Made by a program: the position numbers and the translations under genes. Shown here piece after piece: positions 1-6,933 of a DNA stretch of 56,775 nucleotides (positions are counted from its first letter, which is position 1; each line of letters starts with the position of its first letter). Source of the stretch: Clostridia bacterium (GTDB lineage Bacteria > Bacillota > Clostridia > Oscillospirales > SIG627); contig JAFXEX010000030.1 of assembly GCA_017520825.1 (NCBI GenBank), positions 1 through 56,775 of the forward strand. The letters are read 5' to 3'. Below the pieces are notes generated by a model. It searched no databases. It had not been told where the DNA came from and was given only the letters and a program-made list of their open reading frames with translations.

Positions 1-361
1 CATATTTGGGCTAAAACCGAAAATGAAAATATAAATAAAGTTAAAGTAGTGTGTTCGCGAGTGCAATAAAGCGTGAACACACTTCTTCATTGTCATAGAC
101 CTTTCAAGGTAGAAAGCTACGCTTTCTTCAGCTTTGAAAATTTCATTTTCTTCGTGTGTTGCTCGGACTGGCGTACCCTTGTACGCCTACGCCTTCGCAC
201 TCCACGATTTTATCTCCAAATCTGTGCGCCTTTTGTTACAATTTTAGCCACGCTACAAAAGGCGGGAGTTTTGGAGGGAGATTTGTCAATCCCGAAGCCG
301 TAAGCCGTACAAGTGTACGGCAGTGCGAGGGAGGGGCAAAAGAAAAGGCAAAATAAAATCC
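1..361 (+). repeat. Family C element, copy 1, with inverted partial copy
   Basis: This gap has no credible gene. Positions 1-235 are a copy of a ~260 bp element that recurs near 37533, 42625 and 44976. Shared blocks are CCGAAAATGAAA, a small hairpin around 113-130, AAAATTTCATTTTCTTCG, a hairpin GCGTAC..GTACGC near 173-188, and a tail AAATCTGTGCGCCTTTTG. Positions ~250-345 are a second half-copy in reverse orientation, best matched by the reverse complement of the 45135-45230 copy. The left edge is cut by the window. Short ORFs here are by-products of the repeat. Confidence 0.75.
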
Positions 362-392
362 GTAGGATTTTTTACCTTGAAGAAATATAACA

Positions 393-422
393 AAAGGGAG
401 AAAGCGTTTGCTCTCTCCCTTT
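393..422 (-). terminator. Terminator of the nfnAB operon
   Basis: On the minus strand a 9 bp stem AAAGGGAGA/TCTCCCTTT, with a nested AGC/GCT stem, is followed by TTGTT. It lies about 50 nt after the nfnB stop. The same hairpin occurs in the opposite orientation at 56390-56419. Confidence 0.8.
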
Positions 423-472
423 GTTGTTGGAAATCGATATATGACGATTATTCTTTACTTGCCTTTTCGGTC

Positions 473-1861
473 TCACCCAAAAGACACGCCGTTAATATAT
501 TCTTTTATTTTTCTTGCGCCCTCTTTGCCTGCGCCCATGGCAAGTATTACGGTTGCAGCGCCGGTTACGGCGTCACCACCTGCAAAGACTCCCTCTCGGG
601 TGGTGGTAATTCCGTCGCTTGTCACAAGACAGCCACGGCTGTTGGTGTCAAGTCCGGGGGTGGTATCCTTAAGAAGTGGATTGGGTGTAGTACCAAGCGC
701 CATAATAACGGTATCCACCTCAAGCTCGAATTCCGAGCCCTCTATTCTCACGGGACGGCGTCTGCCCGAGGCGTCGGGATCACCTAATTCCGTTCTGTAG
801 CAAAGCATTGCTCTCACCTTGCCCTGCTCGTCTCCAAGTATCTTTTCGGGAGAGGTGAGAAGACGGAAGATAACGCCCTCCTCCTTTGCGTGCTCAACCT
901 CCTCGGCACGGGCAGGAATTTCCTCCTCACCCCTTCGGTAAACGATGCTTACCTCCTCGGCGCCAAGTCTGACGGCACATCTTGCAGCGTCCATTGCCAC
1001 GTTTCCTGCGCCGATTACGGCAACCCTTCGGCTCTTTACAACCGGTGTGTCGTAGCCATCAAGGTACGCCTTCATAAGATTTATACGGGTAAGATATTCG
1101 TTGGCTGAAAGCACTCCTATAAGCGCCTCGCCCTCAATGCCCATAAACATGGGAAGTCCTGCTCCCGAGCCGATGAATACGGCTGAATAGCCCTCTTCAA
1201 AAAGCTCGTCAACGGTGAGGGTTCTGCCTATAACGGCGTTAGTTTCAAGTCTTGCGCCTCTTTCAACGAGAGCGTCAACGGCTTCGGCAACGATTGCCTT
1301 GGGCAGACGGAATTCGGGAATTCCGTAGACCAGCACGCCTCCTGCCTTATGGAAGGCTTCAAAGAGGGTTACCTCGAAGCCCATATTAAGAAGCTCGCCT
1401 GCGCAGGAAAGTCCTGCAGGGCCCGTTCCTATAACGGCTATTCTCTTGCCGTTGGACTTCACCCTTTGCACACTTTTCTTGGCTCTCATATAGTCGGAAA
1501 CGAAGCGCTCAAGTCTGCCAATTCCAACGCTTTCGCCCTTTATTCCTCTGACACACTTGCCCTCGCACTGTCTTTCCTGAGGACATACTCGTCCACTGAC
1601 TGCCGACAGGCAGTTATCTCTTTCAATTATTTCGTACGCGCCCTCAAAGTCGCCCTCTGCTACCCTTGATATAAAGGCGGGAATGTCAATTCCCACGGGA
1701 CAACCTGAACGGCAGGGTGAGTTTTTACAGTTGAGACACCTTTTCGCCTCGTTTATTGCATCCTCCACGGAATAGCCAAGGGCTACCTCCTCAAAGGTGG
1801 TACGCCTTTTCTCCACGGACAAAAGAGGCATTGGGGTCTTTTCTTTTTGCATATTCGGCAT
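473..1861 (-). CDS. nfnB: NfnB-type / glutamate-synthase small-subunit-like FAD, Fe-S oxidoreductase
   Basis: A 462-residue flavoprotein of the GltD family. With the NfnA-like protein just upstream it probably forms the cytosolic electron-bifurcating NADH-dependent reduced ferredoxin:NADP+ oxidoreductase. The N-terminal domain carries two cysteine clusters (C42, C45, C50, C54 and C93, C99, C103) for [4Fe-4S] centres. An FAD-binding GxGxxG sits near residue 145 (VIGTGPAGLSCA) and an NAD(P)-binding one near 285 (VIGAGNVAMDAAR). The ATG at 1861 follows AGGAGAGAG and is 10 nt from the nfnA stop. The family also includes stand-alone glutamate synthase small subunits, but pairing with NfnA favours Nfn. 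Oddity: the last codons (NGVSFG-stop) lie inside a repeat motif found elsewhere in the window. Confidence 0.88.
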   Translation of the reverse strand: MPNMQKEKTPMPLLSVEKRRTTFEEVALGYSVEDAINEAKRCLNCKNSPCRSGCPVGIDIPAFISRVAEGDFEGAYEIIERDNCLSAVSGRVCPQERQCEGKCVRGIKGESVGIGRLERFVSDYMRAKKSVQRVKSNGKRIAVIGTGPAGLSCAGELLNMGFEVTLFEAFHKAGGVLVYGIPEFRLPKAIVAEAVDALVERGARLETNAVIGRTLTVDELFEEGYSAVFIGSGAGLPMFMGIEGEALIGVLSANEYLTRINLMKAYLDGYDTPVVKSRRVAVIGAGNVAMDAARCAVRLGAEEVSIVYRRGEEEIPARAEEVEHAKEEGVIFRLLTSPEKILGDEQGKVRAMLCYRTELGDPDASGRRRPVRIEGSEFELEVDTVIMALGTTPNPLLKDTTPGLDTNSRGCLVTSDGITTTREGVFAGGDAVTGAATVILAMGAGKEGARKIKEYINGVSFG

Positions 1862-1871
1862 TTTCTCTCTC

Positions 1872-2711
1872 CTATCTGTCCGTTCTGCCTATACGGCATT
1901 TATGGTCCTCAACGGCTTTCCTTTCAGCCTCAACGTAGGCTCTGTTACGGCTCATAAGACTGTCGAAGTCCACCTGATGACCGTCGAAATCGGGTCCGTC
2001 AACGCAGGCAAAGCGCACCTTGCCGTCAACGATGACACGGCAACAGCCACACATTCCCGTGCCGTCAATCATAATGGGATTAAGACTGACGATAATGGGC
2101 ATATCGAACTCCCTTGCCACCTTCTCCACGAACTTCATCATAATAACGGGTCCGATAGCAATTACGAGGTCGTATTTTTCACTCTCTGCAAGGGAGCGAA
2201 GCTTATCGGTAACAAGTCCCTTTTCTCCGTAAGAGCCGTCGTCGGTGGTAATATAGAGGTTATGGGAAACGGCCTTCATTTCCTCCTCCAATATTACCAG
2301 GTCGCGATTTTTAAAGCCTGCGATAATATCAACCTCGGCGCCCTTGCCAAAAAGGTGCTTTGCCTGAGGGTATGCAATGGCACAGCCAAGTCCACCACCC
2401 ACCACGGCAACACGCTTCACCTCGCCAAACTCGGTGGGTCTGCCGAGAGGTCCTGCAAACTGGGCAATGAAGTCACCTGCCCTCTTGTCGGCAAGCTTCA
2501 TAGTGGTGGCGCCCACAATCTGAAATATAACGGTAACGGTGCCCTTTTCTCTGTCAAAATCGGCAACTGTAAAGGGAACTCGCTCACCCTTTTCGTCCAC
2601 CATAAGTATAATGAACTGTCCGGGCTCTATCTTCTTCGCCACAAGGGGCGCTTCCACGGTGATTTTGGCAACCGTGGGATTTAAAAATTCTTTTTCGGTT
2701 ATTCTGTACAT
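1872..2711 (-). CDS. nfnA: NfnA-type ferredoxin-NADP reductase subunit
   Basis: A 279-residue FAD/NAD-binding protein of the dihydroorotate dehydrogenase electron-transfer (PyrK-like) family. It is the small subunit of the Nfn bifurcating transhydrogenase. An N-terminal FAD-binding beta barrel is followed by a nucleotide-binding domain with VAVVGGGLGCA near residue 103. A C-terminal [2Fe-2S] site is formed by D216, C221, C224 and C236, matching the Asp-Cys3 ligation known for NfnA. C223 is an additional cysteine. The start at 2711 lies 2 nt after the stop of the small upstream gene, which suggests translational coupling. A sulfide dehydrogenase (SudB) role is the alternative name for this family. 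Confidence 0.88.
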   Translation of the reverse strand: MYRITEKEFLNPTVAKITVEAPLVAKKIEPGQFIILMVDEKGERVPFTVADFDREKGTVTVIFQIVGATTMKLADKRAGDFIAQFAGPLGRPTEFGEVKRVAVVGGGLGCAIAYPQAKHLFGKGAEVDIIAGFKNRDLVILEEEMKAVSHNLYITTDDGSYGEKGLVTDKLRSLAESEKYDLVIAIGPVIMMKFVEKVAREFDMPIIVSLNPIMIDGTGMCGCCRVIVDGKVRFACVDGPDFDGHQVDFDSLMSRNRAYVEAERKAVEDHKCRIGRTDR

Positions 2712-2713
2712 AA

Positions 2714-2914
2714 TTATAACGTTTCTATTTTTGTATTTAATTTGATTTTTCTCGGTTCAAGTGACATTTTAAGAGGGTCGAAAACAAAGCGACGGCAACG
2801 GAAGTCAAGAGCAACGGGACCCTTGTATTTACAAAGCGCGCTTTCGCTGTCGATAAGTCTTTGACCGTTTTCACAATAGGCGCAAGCCTTTTCGGGAATA
2901 TCTCGCTTTTTCAC
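2714..2914 (-). CDS. Small four-cysteine protein upstream of nfnAB
   Basis: A 66-residue protein I do not recognise by name. It has CAYC near residues 11-14 and further cysteines at about 28 and 40 (CKYKG, FRCRRF), so a small zinc- or iron-binding fold is possible. The start is GTG at 2914, preceded by AAAGGAG at an 8 nt spacing. The stop is 2 nt before the nfnA ATG and the three genes share one promoter, so it is probably co-translated with the Nfn complex. Role unknown; an assembly factor or extra electron-transfer piece would be guesses. Confidence 0.7.
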   Translation of the reverse strand: MKKRDIPEKACAYCENGQRLIDSESALCKYKGPVALDFRCRRFVFDPLKMSLEPRKIKLNTKIETL

Positions 2915-2947
2915 AAAAACAGCTCCTTTACGTAATATAACATTTCA

Positions 2948-2976
2948 ATTATAAACCCAAAGCTCTTTTTTTACAA
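2948..2976 (-). promoter_or_regulatory. Promoter of the small-Cys/nfnAB operon
   Basis: On the minus strand TTGTAA (2976-2971), a 17 nt spacer and TATAAT (2953-2948) lie about 35 nt upstream of the GTG at 2914. Confidence 0.65.
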
Positions 2977-2998
2977 GAGGTTTTTGTATTTTTTAACC

Positions 2999-3820
2999 CT
3001 ACTGTAAAAATTCAAATAAAAGCAATACCACGCAGGAGGCTATTCGGGTGACGATATAGGGGGCGAGGTCGGTGTTGGGGGCCTCTGCTCTAATCTGACA
3101 TAGCGCCGACAAGCCACACCACCCCAGCGCCGTTGCAATAAGAAGGGAATTTCCTCGGGCGAAGATTACGCCACACCCCATTTCGAAAAAGAGGGCTGAC
3201 GCCTGCCTTATCCGTGGCAAAAGGGCTGATGCAAGGCAGGACAGGGCGCAGAAGAACACGATATTTCCCGAAACGAGAAGTGCTGAATTTACCGACGAGG
3301 AGAGCGCCTGGGTAAAGGTCATTTTTGCAGAGGCAGGTGCGCCACGGCTTTTTGTTGAGGGATAGAGCAAGGTAACGCAATAGGCAGTTACCACAAGCGC
3401 TAAATATCTGAATATACCCTTGCCAACCGTTTCGGATGCCACGAGAATTACGAAGGCAGGGCTTGGAAGGGATGCAAGGGAGAGCGCCTTTCTCCCCTCG
3501 TCCTCGGTTATGACCTCCTCCCTTTGCAATATATTAATTTCCCGAGATGCAGAGGGCAGACCCGATAAAAAACCGGTAAGCACGGCAGGCAAAAGGGTGT
3601 CGGACAGGTTAAGCTTCTTCCACAAAGGGCTTTTTGCAAGCCGTCCCGTAATGCGCGCCGTAATGCGTGCGTGAGAAATAAGTCGGGAAAGCACCATCAT
3701 GGGAAAGAGAGATTTAATCACCACGTTTTTCAAGGCAGTGCAGGCTATTGAGGACGCCTCGGCAGAAGCCTCGGGGAATATCAGAAAAAGAATTGCCGTA
3801 GCTATATAAAGGACTTCCAT
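2999..3820 (-). CDS. Gate-domain membrane protein, YlbJ-like sporulation protein
   Basis: A 273-residue hydrophobic protein with about seven membrane segments. It contains a nucleoside-recognition (Gate) type segment, with the conserved loop GFLSGLPSASRE near residue 92 corresponding to the G-[YF]-P-x-G-A loop of the family. The sporulation protein YlbJ belongs here and is usually about 400 residues, so this is a shorter form. The ATG at 3820 is preceded by CGGAG at 7-8 nt. It is transcribed away from the sporulation genes yqfCD. Identification as YlbJ rests on the loop and topology only. A transporter of the same fold is the alternative. Confidence 0.6.
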   Translation of the reverse strand: MEVLYIATAILFLIFPEASAEASSIACTALKNVVIKSLFPMMVLSRLISHARITARITGRLAKSPLWKKLNLSDTLLPAVLTGFLSGLPSASREINILQREEVITEDEGRKALSLASLPSPAFVILVASETVGKGIFRYLALVVTAYCVTLLYPSTKSRGAPASAKMTFTQALSSSVNSALLVSGNIVFFCALSCLASALLPRIRQASALFFEMGCGVIFARGNSLLIATALGWCGLSALCQIRAEAPNTDLAPYIVTRIASCVVLLLFEFLQ

Positions 3821-3843
3821 ATTTTCAACTCCGTTTTATAAAT

Positions 3844-3971
3844 GCATAACTGCGTTATGCGCGATATGTTGCCTATAGCAACGCGATATATTCCAAATGG
3901 AATGCGATATGTGTTTCACACGCGATATGTTGACTTCGTCAACGCTTTGGACAATTTCGCAAAGCGAAATT
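3844..3971. repeat. Hairpin array B1 (constant spacer GCGATAT)
   Basis: Six consecutive perfect hairpins lie at 3844-3860, 3868-3882, 3890-3903, 3911-3921, 3929-3943 and 3953-3971. The first five are separated by the identical heptamer GCGATAT (3861, 3883, 3904, 3922). Stems all differ, for example GTTGC/GCAAC, ATTCC/GGAAT, GTGT/ACAC and GTTGAC/GTCAAC. The last hairpin AATTTCGC/GCGAAATT is the one found in family A repeats. The array fills the gap between divergent genes. Confidence 0.85.
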
Positions 3972-4042
3972 TTCTTTTATTGTTATCTCTCCAAAATTAT
4001 ATTTTACGGTGACCTATCATATGATTTTAAGAGGTGAAAATA

Positions 4043-4276
4043 ATGGAAATAATTGCGAATTTTTTAAATCCCTACGTTTTTATCGGAAGTGAGGGAATAC
4101 TCGTTGAGGGAATAAGGAGGGTGGGCAAGTGGCAAAATGAATGTATCGAGGTTGAGTCTGCAGACAAGGTGCTGACAATCTGTGGAGAAAGGCTGAAAAT
4201 GGAGTATAAGTCTATGGACTCCCTGCTTGTCAAGGGAAGAATAGAAAAGATAGAATTCAGAAGGTCGAGAAGATGA
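4043..4276 (+). CDS. yqfC: Sporulation protein YqfC (YabP/YqfC family)
   Basis: A 77-residue YabP/YqfC family protein. In spore formers it is made in the mother cell under sigma-E and is paired with YqfD. The sequence is all-beta in character, with NPYVFIGSEGILVEG near the N terminus and a terminal basic patch. I chose the ATG at 4043 because AAGAGGTG precedes it at a 7 nt spacing; a GTG nine bases upstream overlaps that site. The stop overlaps the yqfD start by four bases (ATGA), so the two are translationally coupled. Length and order yqfC-yqfD-phoH match the family. Confidence 0.85.
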   Translation: MEIIANFLNPYVFIGSEGILVEGIRRVGKWQNECIEVESADKVLTICGERLKMEYKSMDSLLVKGRIEKIEFRRSRR

Positions 4277-5421
4277 AGCTCCTTGCCATACGCTACAGAA
4301 TTACCACCGTCACTCCCGAAAAAACACTTTCAAAGCTCATCAGGTCGGGAATTGACTTTTCTCTCCCCCGACGGGAAGAGGACGGCTTTTCCTTCAGCTC
4401 CTCAATATTCTCGAAAAGGTCGGTACTGAAATGGTGCAGGGAGGTAAATTGCCCCGTCACCTACGGCTTTGAGGGTGTTATTACGCCGATTTTTGCCCTG
4501 AAAAAGCGTCCGGGCATTATTTTCGGGGGACTTTTAGCGTTTTTTTTAATTTACCTATCGACTTTTTTTGTCTGGAGTGTTAGAATAGAAGGGAACGAAA
4601 GCATAAGTGACGGTGAAATAGTCAGACTGCTCGACCAGTGTGGCTTCCGTGAGGGAATTCTCAAAAGCTCGGTAGACGTCAACGAAATACAGAACGTCGC
4701 TCTGGCAAGGTTTCACCAGCTTTCCTTCCTTTCCATAAATCTACACGGCATGGTAGCCGACGTGGAGGTACACGAGCGTATTACCTCACCCAAAGCCGTT
4801 GACGAGAGCGCCCCCTACAATCTCATTGCCGACTGGGACGGCGTTATTCTATCCTCGGTGGTGCTTGAGGGACAGAGTATGTTTCAGGTGGGTGACACCG
4901 TTTACAAGGGACAGCTTCTGGTAAGTGGGCTTGTGGACAGTACCTCGGGAATAACCAACGTCCGACACGCAAGGGGCAAGGTCTTTGCACGCACCTCACG
5001 GACGCTGACCTTTGAAATTCCCCTTGAAGTGATTGAGCCTCAATACACCCGAGTTGAAGAAGCCCGTGGTATTCGGGTGCTGGGACATAGCTTTTGCAGA
5101 CGGCTTGGCAACGAGGAGGGCAACTACGATATTGAGGTAGAGGAAAAGGAAGCAAAAATTCTCGGCATACTGCTCCCCTTTACTCTTGAAAAAAGGGTGG
5201 CGCGCTACTACGAGGAGACCAAAACGGTTTTATCCTATGCCGAGGCAGAGGAGAGAGCCTATGAGGAATACGGGCGTTTTATTTCAACCGAGCTTGACAG
5301 CGCCCAGATAGTTGAGGAAATATTTTCCACAAAGGAAACCGACGTCTCTCTCATACTGACGGCAGAGGTTACGGCTATTGAGAACATAGCAAAAGAAAAG
5401 AAGATAGAAGTAATGGAGTAA
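4273..5421 (+). CDS. yqfD: Sporulation protein YqfD
   Basis: A 382-residue membrane protein of the YqfD family. An N-terminal cytosolic domain of about 80 residues is followed by one membrane helix near residues 86-103 (IIFGGLLAFFLIYLSTFFVW). A long extracytoplasmic part begins with a POTRA-like segment (VRIEGNESISDGEIVRLL). In spore formers YqfD acts in the mother-cell membrane during engulfment; its molecular activity is not established. It overlaps yqfC by 4 nt and ends 4 nt before phoH, so the three form one transcription unit. Confidence 0.88.
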   Translation: MKLLAIRYRITTVTPEKTLSKLIRSGIDFSLPRREEDGFSFSSSIFSKRSVLKWCREVNCPVTYGFEGVITPIFALKKRPGIIFGGLLAFFLIYLSTFFVWSVRIEGNESISDGEIVRLLDQCGFREGILKSSVDVNEIQNVALARFHQLSFLSINLHGMVADVEVHERITSPKAVDESAPYNLIADWDGVILSSVVLEGQSMFQVGDTVYKGQLLVSGLVDSTSGITNVRHARGKVFARTSRTLTFEIPLEVIEPQYTRVEEARGIRVLGHSFCRRLGNEEGNYDIEVEEKEAKILGILLPFTLEKRVARYYEETKTVLSYAEAEERAYEEYGRFISTELDSAQIVEEIFSTKETDVSLILTAEVTAIENIAKEKKIEVME

Positions 5422-5425
5422 AGCA

Positions 5426-6397
5426 ATGGCAAACGAAATTTCAGTTTTTTGTGACAATACCGACGTGGTTGCCCGAATTTTCGGGGTTGGTGATATACAC
5501 GCCAACACCATTGAAAAGGAGTTCGGCGTAATTCTCGTCAACCGTGACCTTGAAATAAAGATTTCGGGAAACGACGGCGAAAGCGTACAGAAGTGCGCCC
5601 AGCTTATCCGTCACCTTGCAAGGACAGCCGAGATGTGCGAAAACCTTGCCGACCAGACGGTGAGCTACGCTATTTCAATGTGCCTTGAGGGCAGACTTGA
5701 CGAGATAACCGAAATAAACGGCGAGTGCATATGTATTACTCCCAAGGGCAAGCCCATAAAGGCAAAGACCGTGGGACAGAAAAACTACGTAAAGGCCATT
5801 GAGGACAACACCATTTCCTTCGGCGTAGGTCCTGCAGGTACGGGTAAAACCTATCTTGCCGTAGCAATGGCAGTAACGGCGCTCCGTCGCCGTGAGGTGA
5901 ACAGAATAATCCTCACCCGACCTGCCGTTGAAGCAGGTGAAAAGCTTGGCTTTCTCCCCGGTGATTTGCAAAACAAGATTGACCCCTATCTCCGTCCCCT
6001 TTACGATGCAATGTACGAAATGCTGGGTATGGAGGGCTTTCAGAGGCATATGGAAAAGGGCACTATCGAAATAGCCCCCCTTGCCTATATGAGAGGACGC
6101 ACCCTTGACGATTCCTTTATAATTCTGGACGAGTCCCAGAACACCACTCCCGAGCAAATGAAGATGTTCCTCACCCGTTTGGGCTTTAATTCAAAGGCAG
6201 TGATTACGGGTGACATTACCCAGATTGACCTGCCCGACGGAAAGTCCTCGGGTCTCAAGCAGGCGCTTAAAATAGTGTCGGATATCCCGGGCATTTCGGT
6301 GACCTACCTTACCTCCCGTGACGTGGTGCGTCACAGTCTGGTAACCAAGATAATTGAAGCGTACGATAGGTATGATAAGAGTAAGAAGCAGTCTTGA
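5426..6397 (+). CDS. phoH: PhoH-family ATPase
   Basis: A 323-residue PhoH-like P-loop ATPase (PhoH/YlaK type), cytosolic and linked to RNA metabolism. An N-terminal KH-like region (residues 1-110) precedes Walker A GPAGTGKT near 134-141, and Walker B with FIILDESQNTT lies near 229-239. The start at 5426 is 4 nt after yqfD. In most Clostridia the next genes would be yqfF and ybeY. Here a terminator and repeats follow and ybeY is 8 kb away. The last codons (AAG AAG CAG TCT TGA) form one arm and the loop of the terminator hairpin and are duplicated at the end of the XRE gene at 7146. Confidence 0.93.
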   Translation: MANEISVFCDNTDVVARIFGVGDIHANTIEKEFGVILVNRDLEIKISGNDGESVQKCAQLIRHLARTAEMCENLADQTVSYAISMCLEGRLDEITEINGECICITPKGKPIKAKTVGQKNYVKAIEDNTISFGVGPAGTGKTYLAVAMAVTALRRREVNRIILTRPAVEAGEKLGFLPGDLQNKIDPYLRPLYDAMYEMLGMEGFQRHMEKGTIEIAPLAYMRGRTLDDSFIILDESQNTTPEQMKMFLTRLGFNSKAVITGDITQIDLPDGKSSGLKQALKIVSDIPGISVTYLTSRDVVRHSLVTKIIEAYDRYDKSKKQS

Positions 6398-6414
6398 AAA
6401 AGACTGCTTCTTTT
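6383..6414 (+). terminator. phoH terminator with the stop codon in the loop
   Basis: The stem is AAGAAGCAGTCT/AGACTGCTTCTT (12 bp). The loop TGAAAA begins with the phoH stop codon, and a TTTT run follows. The identical hairpin closes the XRE gene at 7132-7163. Confidence 0.85.
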
Positions 6415-6542
6415 AATGCAGAATGCAGAATGCAAAATGCAGAATAAATGTTAATTTGCCGTTGGCAAATTTTCAATCATTTGTAAATTTCGCAAAGCGA
6501 AATTGTCCTTAATTCTGCATTCATAATTCTGCATTCTGCATT
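6383..6542 (+). repeat. Direct duplication flanking the XRE module, left copy
   Basis: 160 bp comprising the terminator hairpin and a full family A element. It matches 7132-7291 with three mismatches by eye (about 98% identity). The two copies bracket the small-protein/XRE pair. Confidence 0.9.
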
Positions 6543-6545
6543 ATC
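6413..6545 (+). repeat. Family A element, copy 1
   Basis: Runs of TGCAGAA/TGCAAAA at the left and their inverse TTCTGCAT at the right enclose two hairpins, AATTTGCC/GGCAAATT and AATTTCGC/GCGAAATT. TTCAATCATTTGTA lies between them. This is the layout of a non-autonomous inverted-repeat element. Confidence 0.85.
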
Positions 6546-6546
6546 C

Positions 6547-6807
6547 CTACCCTTTCATTGCTTCAAGGACAAACTGCACGCCAAAGCGCACCCCCTCTGT
6601 AAATGCGTCTTTCTCGGTAACACAGTTTAACTGTCCCGATATTGCTTCAGCCTCTTCAATCTTTTTCATCTGTTTGTCATTCAACGCTTCGTAAACTTCC
6701 TTTTGCTTCTCTGTCAGCAATCGTAAAAGCTCTTTCCTTTCAAACGAGTTATCGTTGGTTTTTTCTATGTAGTAATTAAACCAAATATCTTCAAGTAAAC
6801 CTTTCAT
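6547..6807 (-). CDS. Small helical protein, module 1 partner of the XRE regulator
   Basis: An 86-residue, probably all-helical protein. It begins MKGLLEDIW, has a charged amphipathic middle (residues 22-55) and ends with a conserved TEKDAFTEGVRFGVQFVLEAM segment. The protein at 25485-25739 is a clear paralogue (LLEDLW start, TEKDSFVEGVRFAISFILEA end). It resembles small Firmicutes proteins of the DUF6809 kind as I remember them; no function is known to me. The ATG at 6807 follows AAAGGAGAGCGCT. It is transcribed divergently from the XRE gene at 6934 from a promoter whose spacer is an operator-like palindrome. A toxin, an anti-regulator or an effector are all possible. Confidence 0.75.
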   Translation of the reverse strand: MKGLLEDIWFNYYIEKTNDNSFERKELLRLLTEKQKEVYEALNDKQMKKIEEAEAISGQLNCVTEKDAFTEGVRFGVQFVLEAMKG

Positions 6808-6820
6808 AGCGCTCTCCTTT

Positions 6821-6892
6821 GCACCTTATAAGATGATTTTTTCCTATTATAGCACCTTTTAAGGTGCTTGTCAAGTGCATCTTATAAGGTTC
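6821..6892. promoter_or_regulatory. Three operator-like palindromes between the divergent module 1 genes
   Basis: Three related palindromes lie at 6821-6836 (GCACCTTATAAGATGA), 6851-6868 (AGCACCTT-TT-AAGGTGCT) and 6877-6892 (GCATCTTATAAGGTTC). Their centres are about 31 and 25 bp apart. The consensus is GCAYCTTATAAGGTGC. The XRE protein encoded alongside is the obvious candidate ligand. Confidence 0.75.
6846..6874 (-). promoter_or_regulatory. Promoter of the module 1 small-protein gene
   Basis: On the minus strand consensus TTGACA (6874-6869) and TATAAT (6851-6846) have a 17 nt spacer. The spacer is exactly the arms of the central palindrome, so a bound repressor would block RNA polymerase. 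Confidence 0.8.
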
Positions 6893-6933
6893 GTGTTATT
6901 ATATATAATACAAAAAGAAACAGGAGAAGCAAA

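Noticed and set aside
73..356. Overlapping open frames of 66-76 codons at the left end
   Set aside because: They lie wholly in family C repeat DNA, have no ribosome sites and encode low-complexity peptides.
3861..3943. Possible CRISPR array, because of regular short repeats
   Set aside because: The repeated part is only 7 nt, the intervening parts are palindromes of 11-15 nt, and there are no cas genes.
3999..4025. Sigma-E-like promoter (ATATT, 14 nt, CATATGAT) before yqfC
   Set aside because: The spacing fits, but transcription would begin within the ribosome site at 4029-4035, so I do not list it as a feature.
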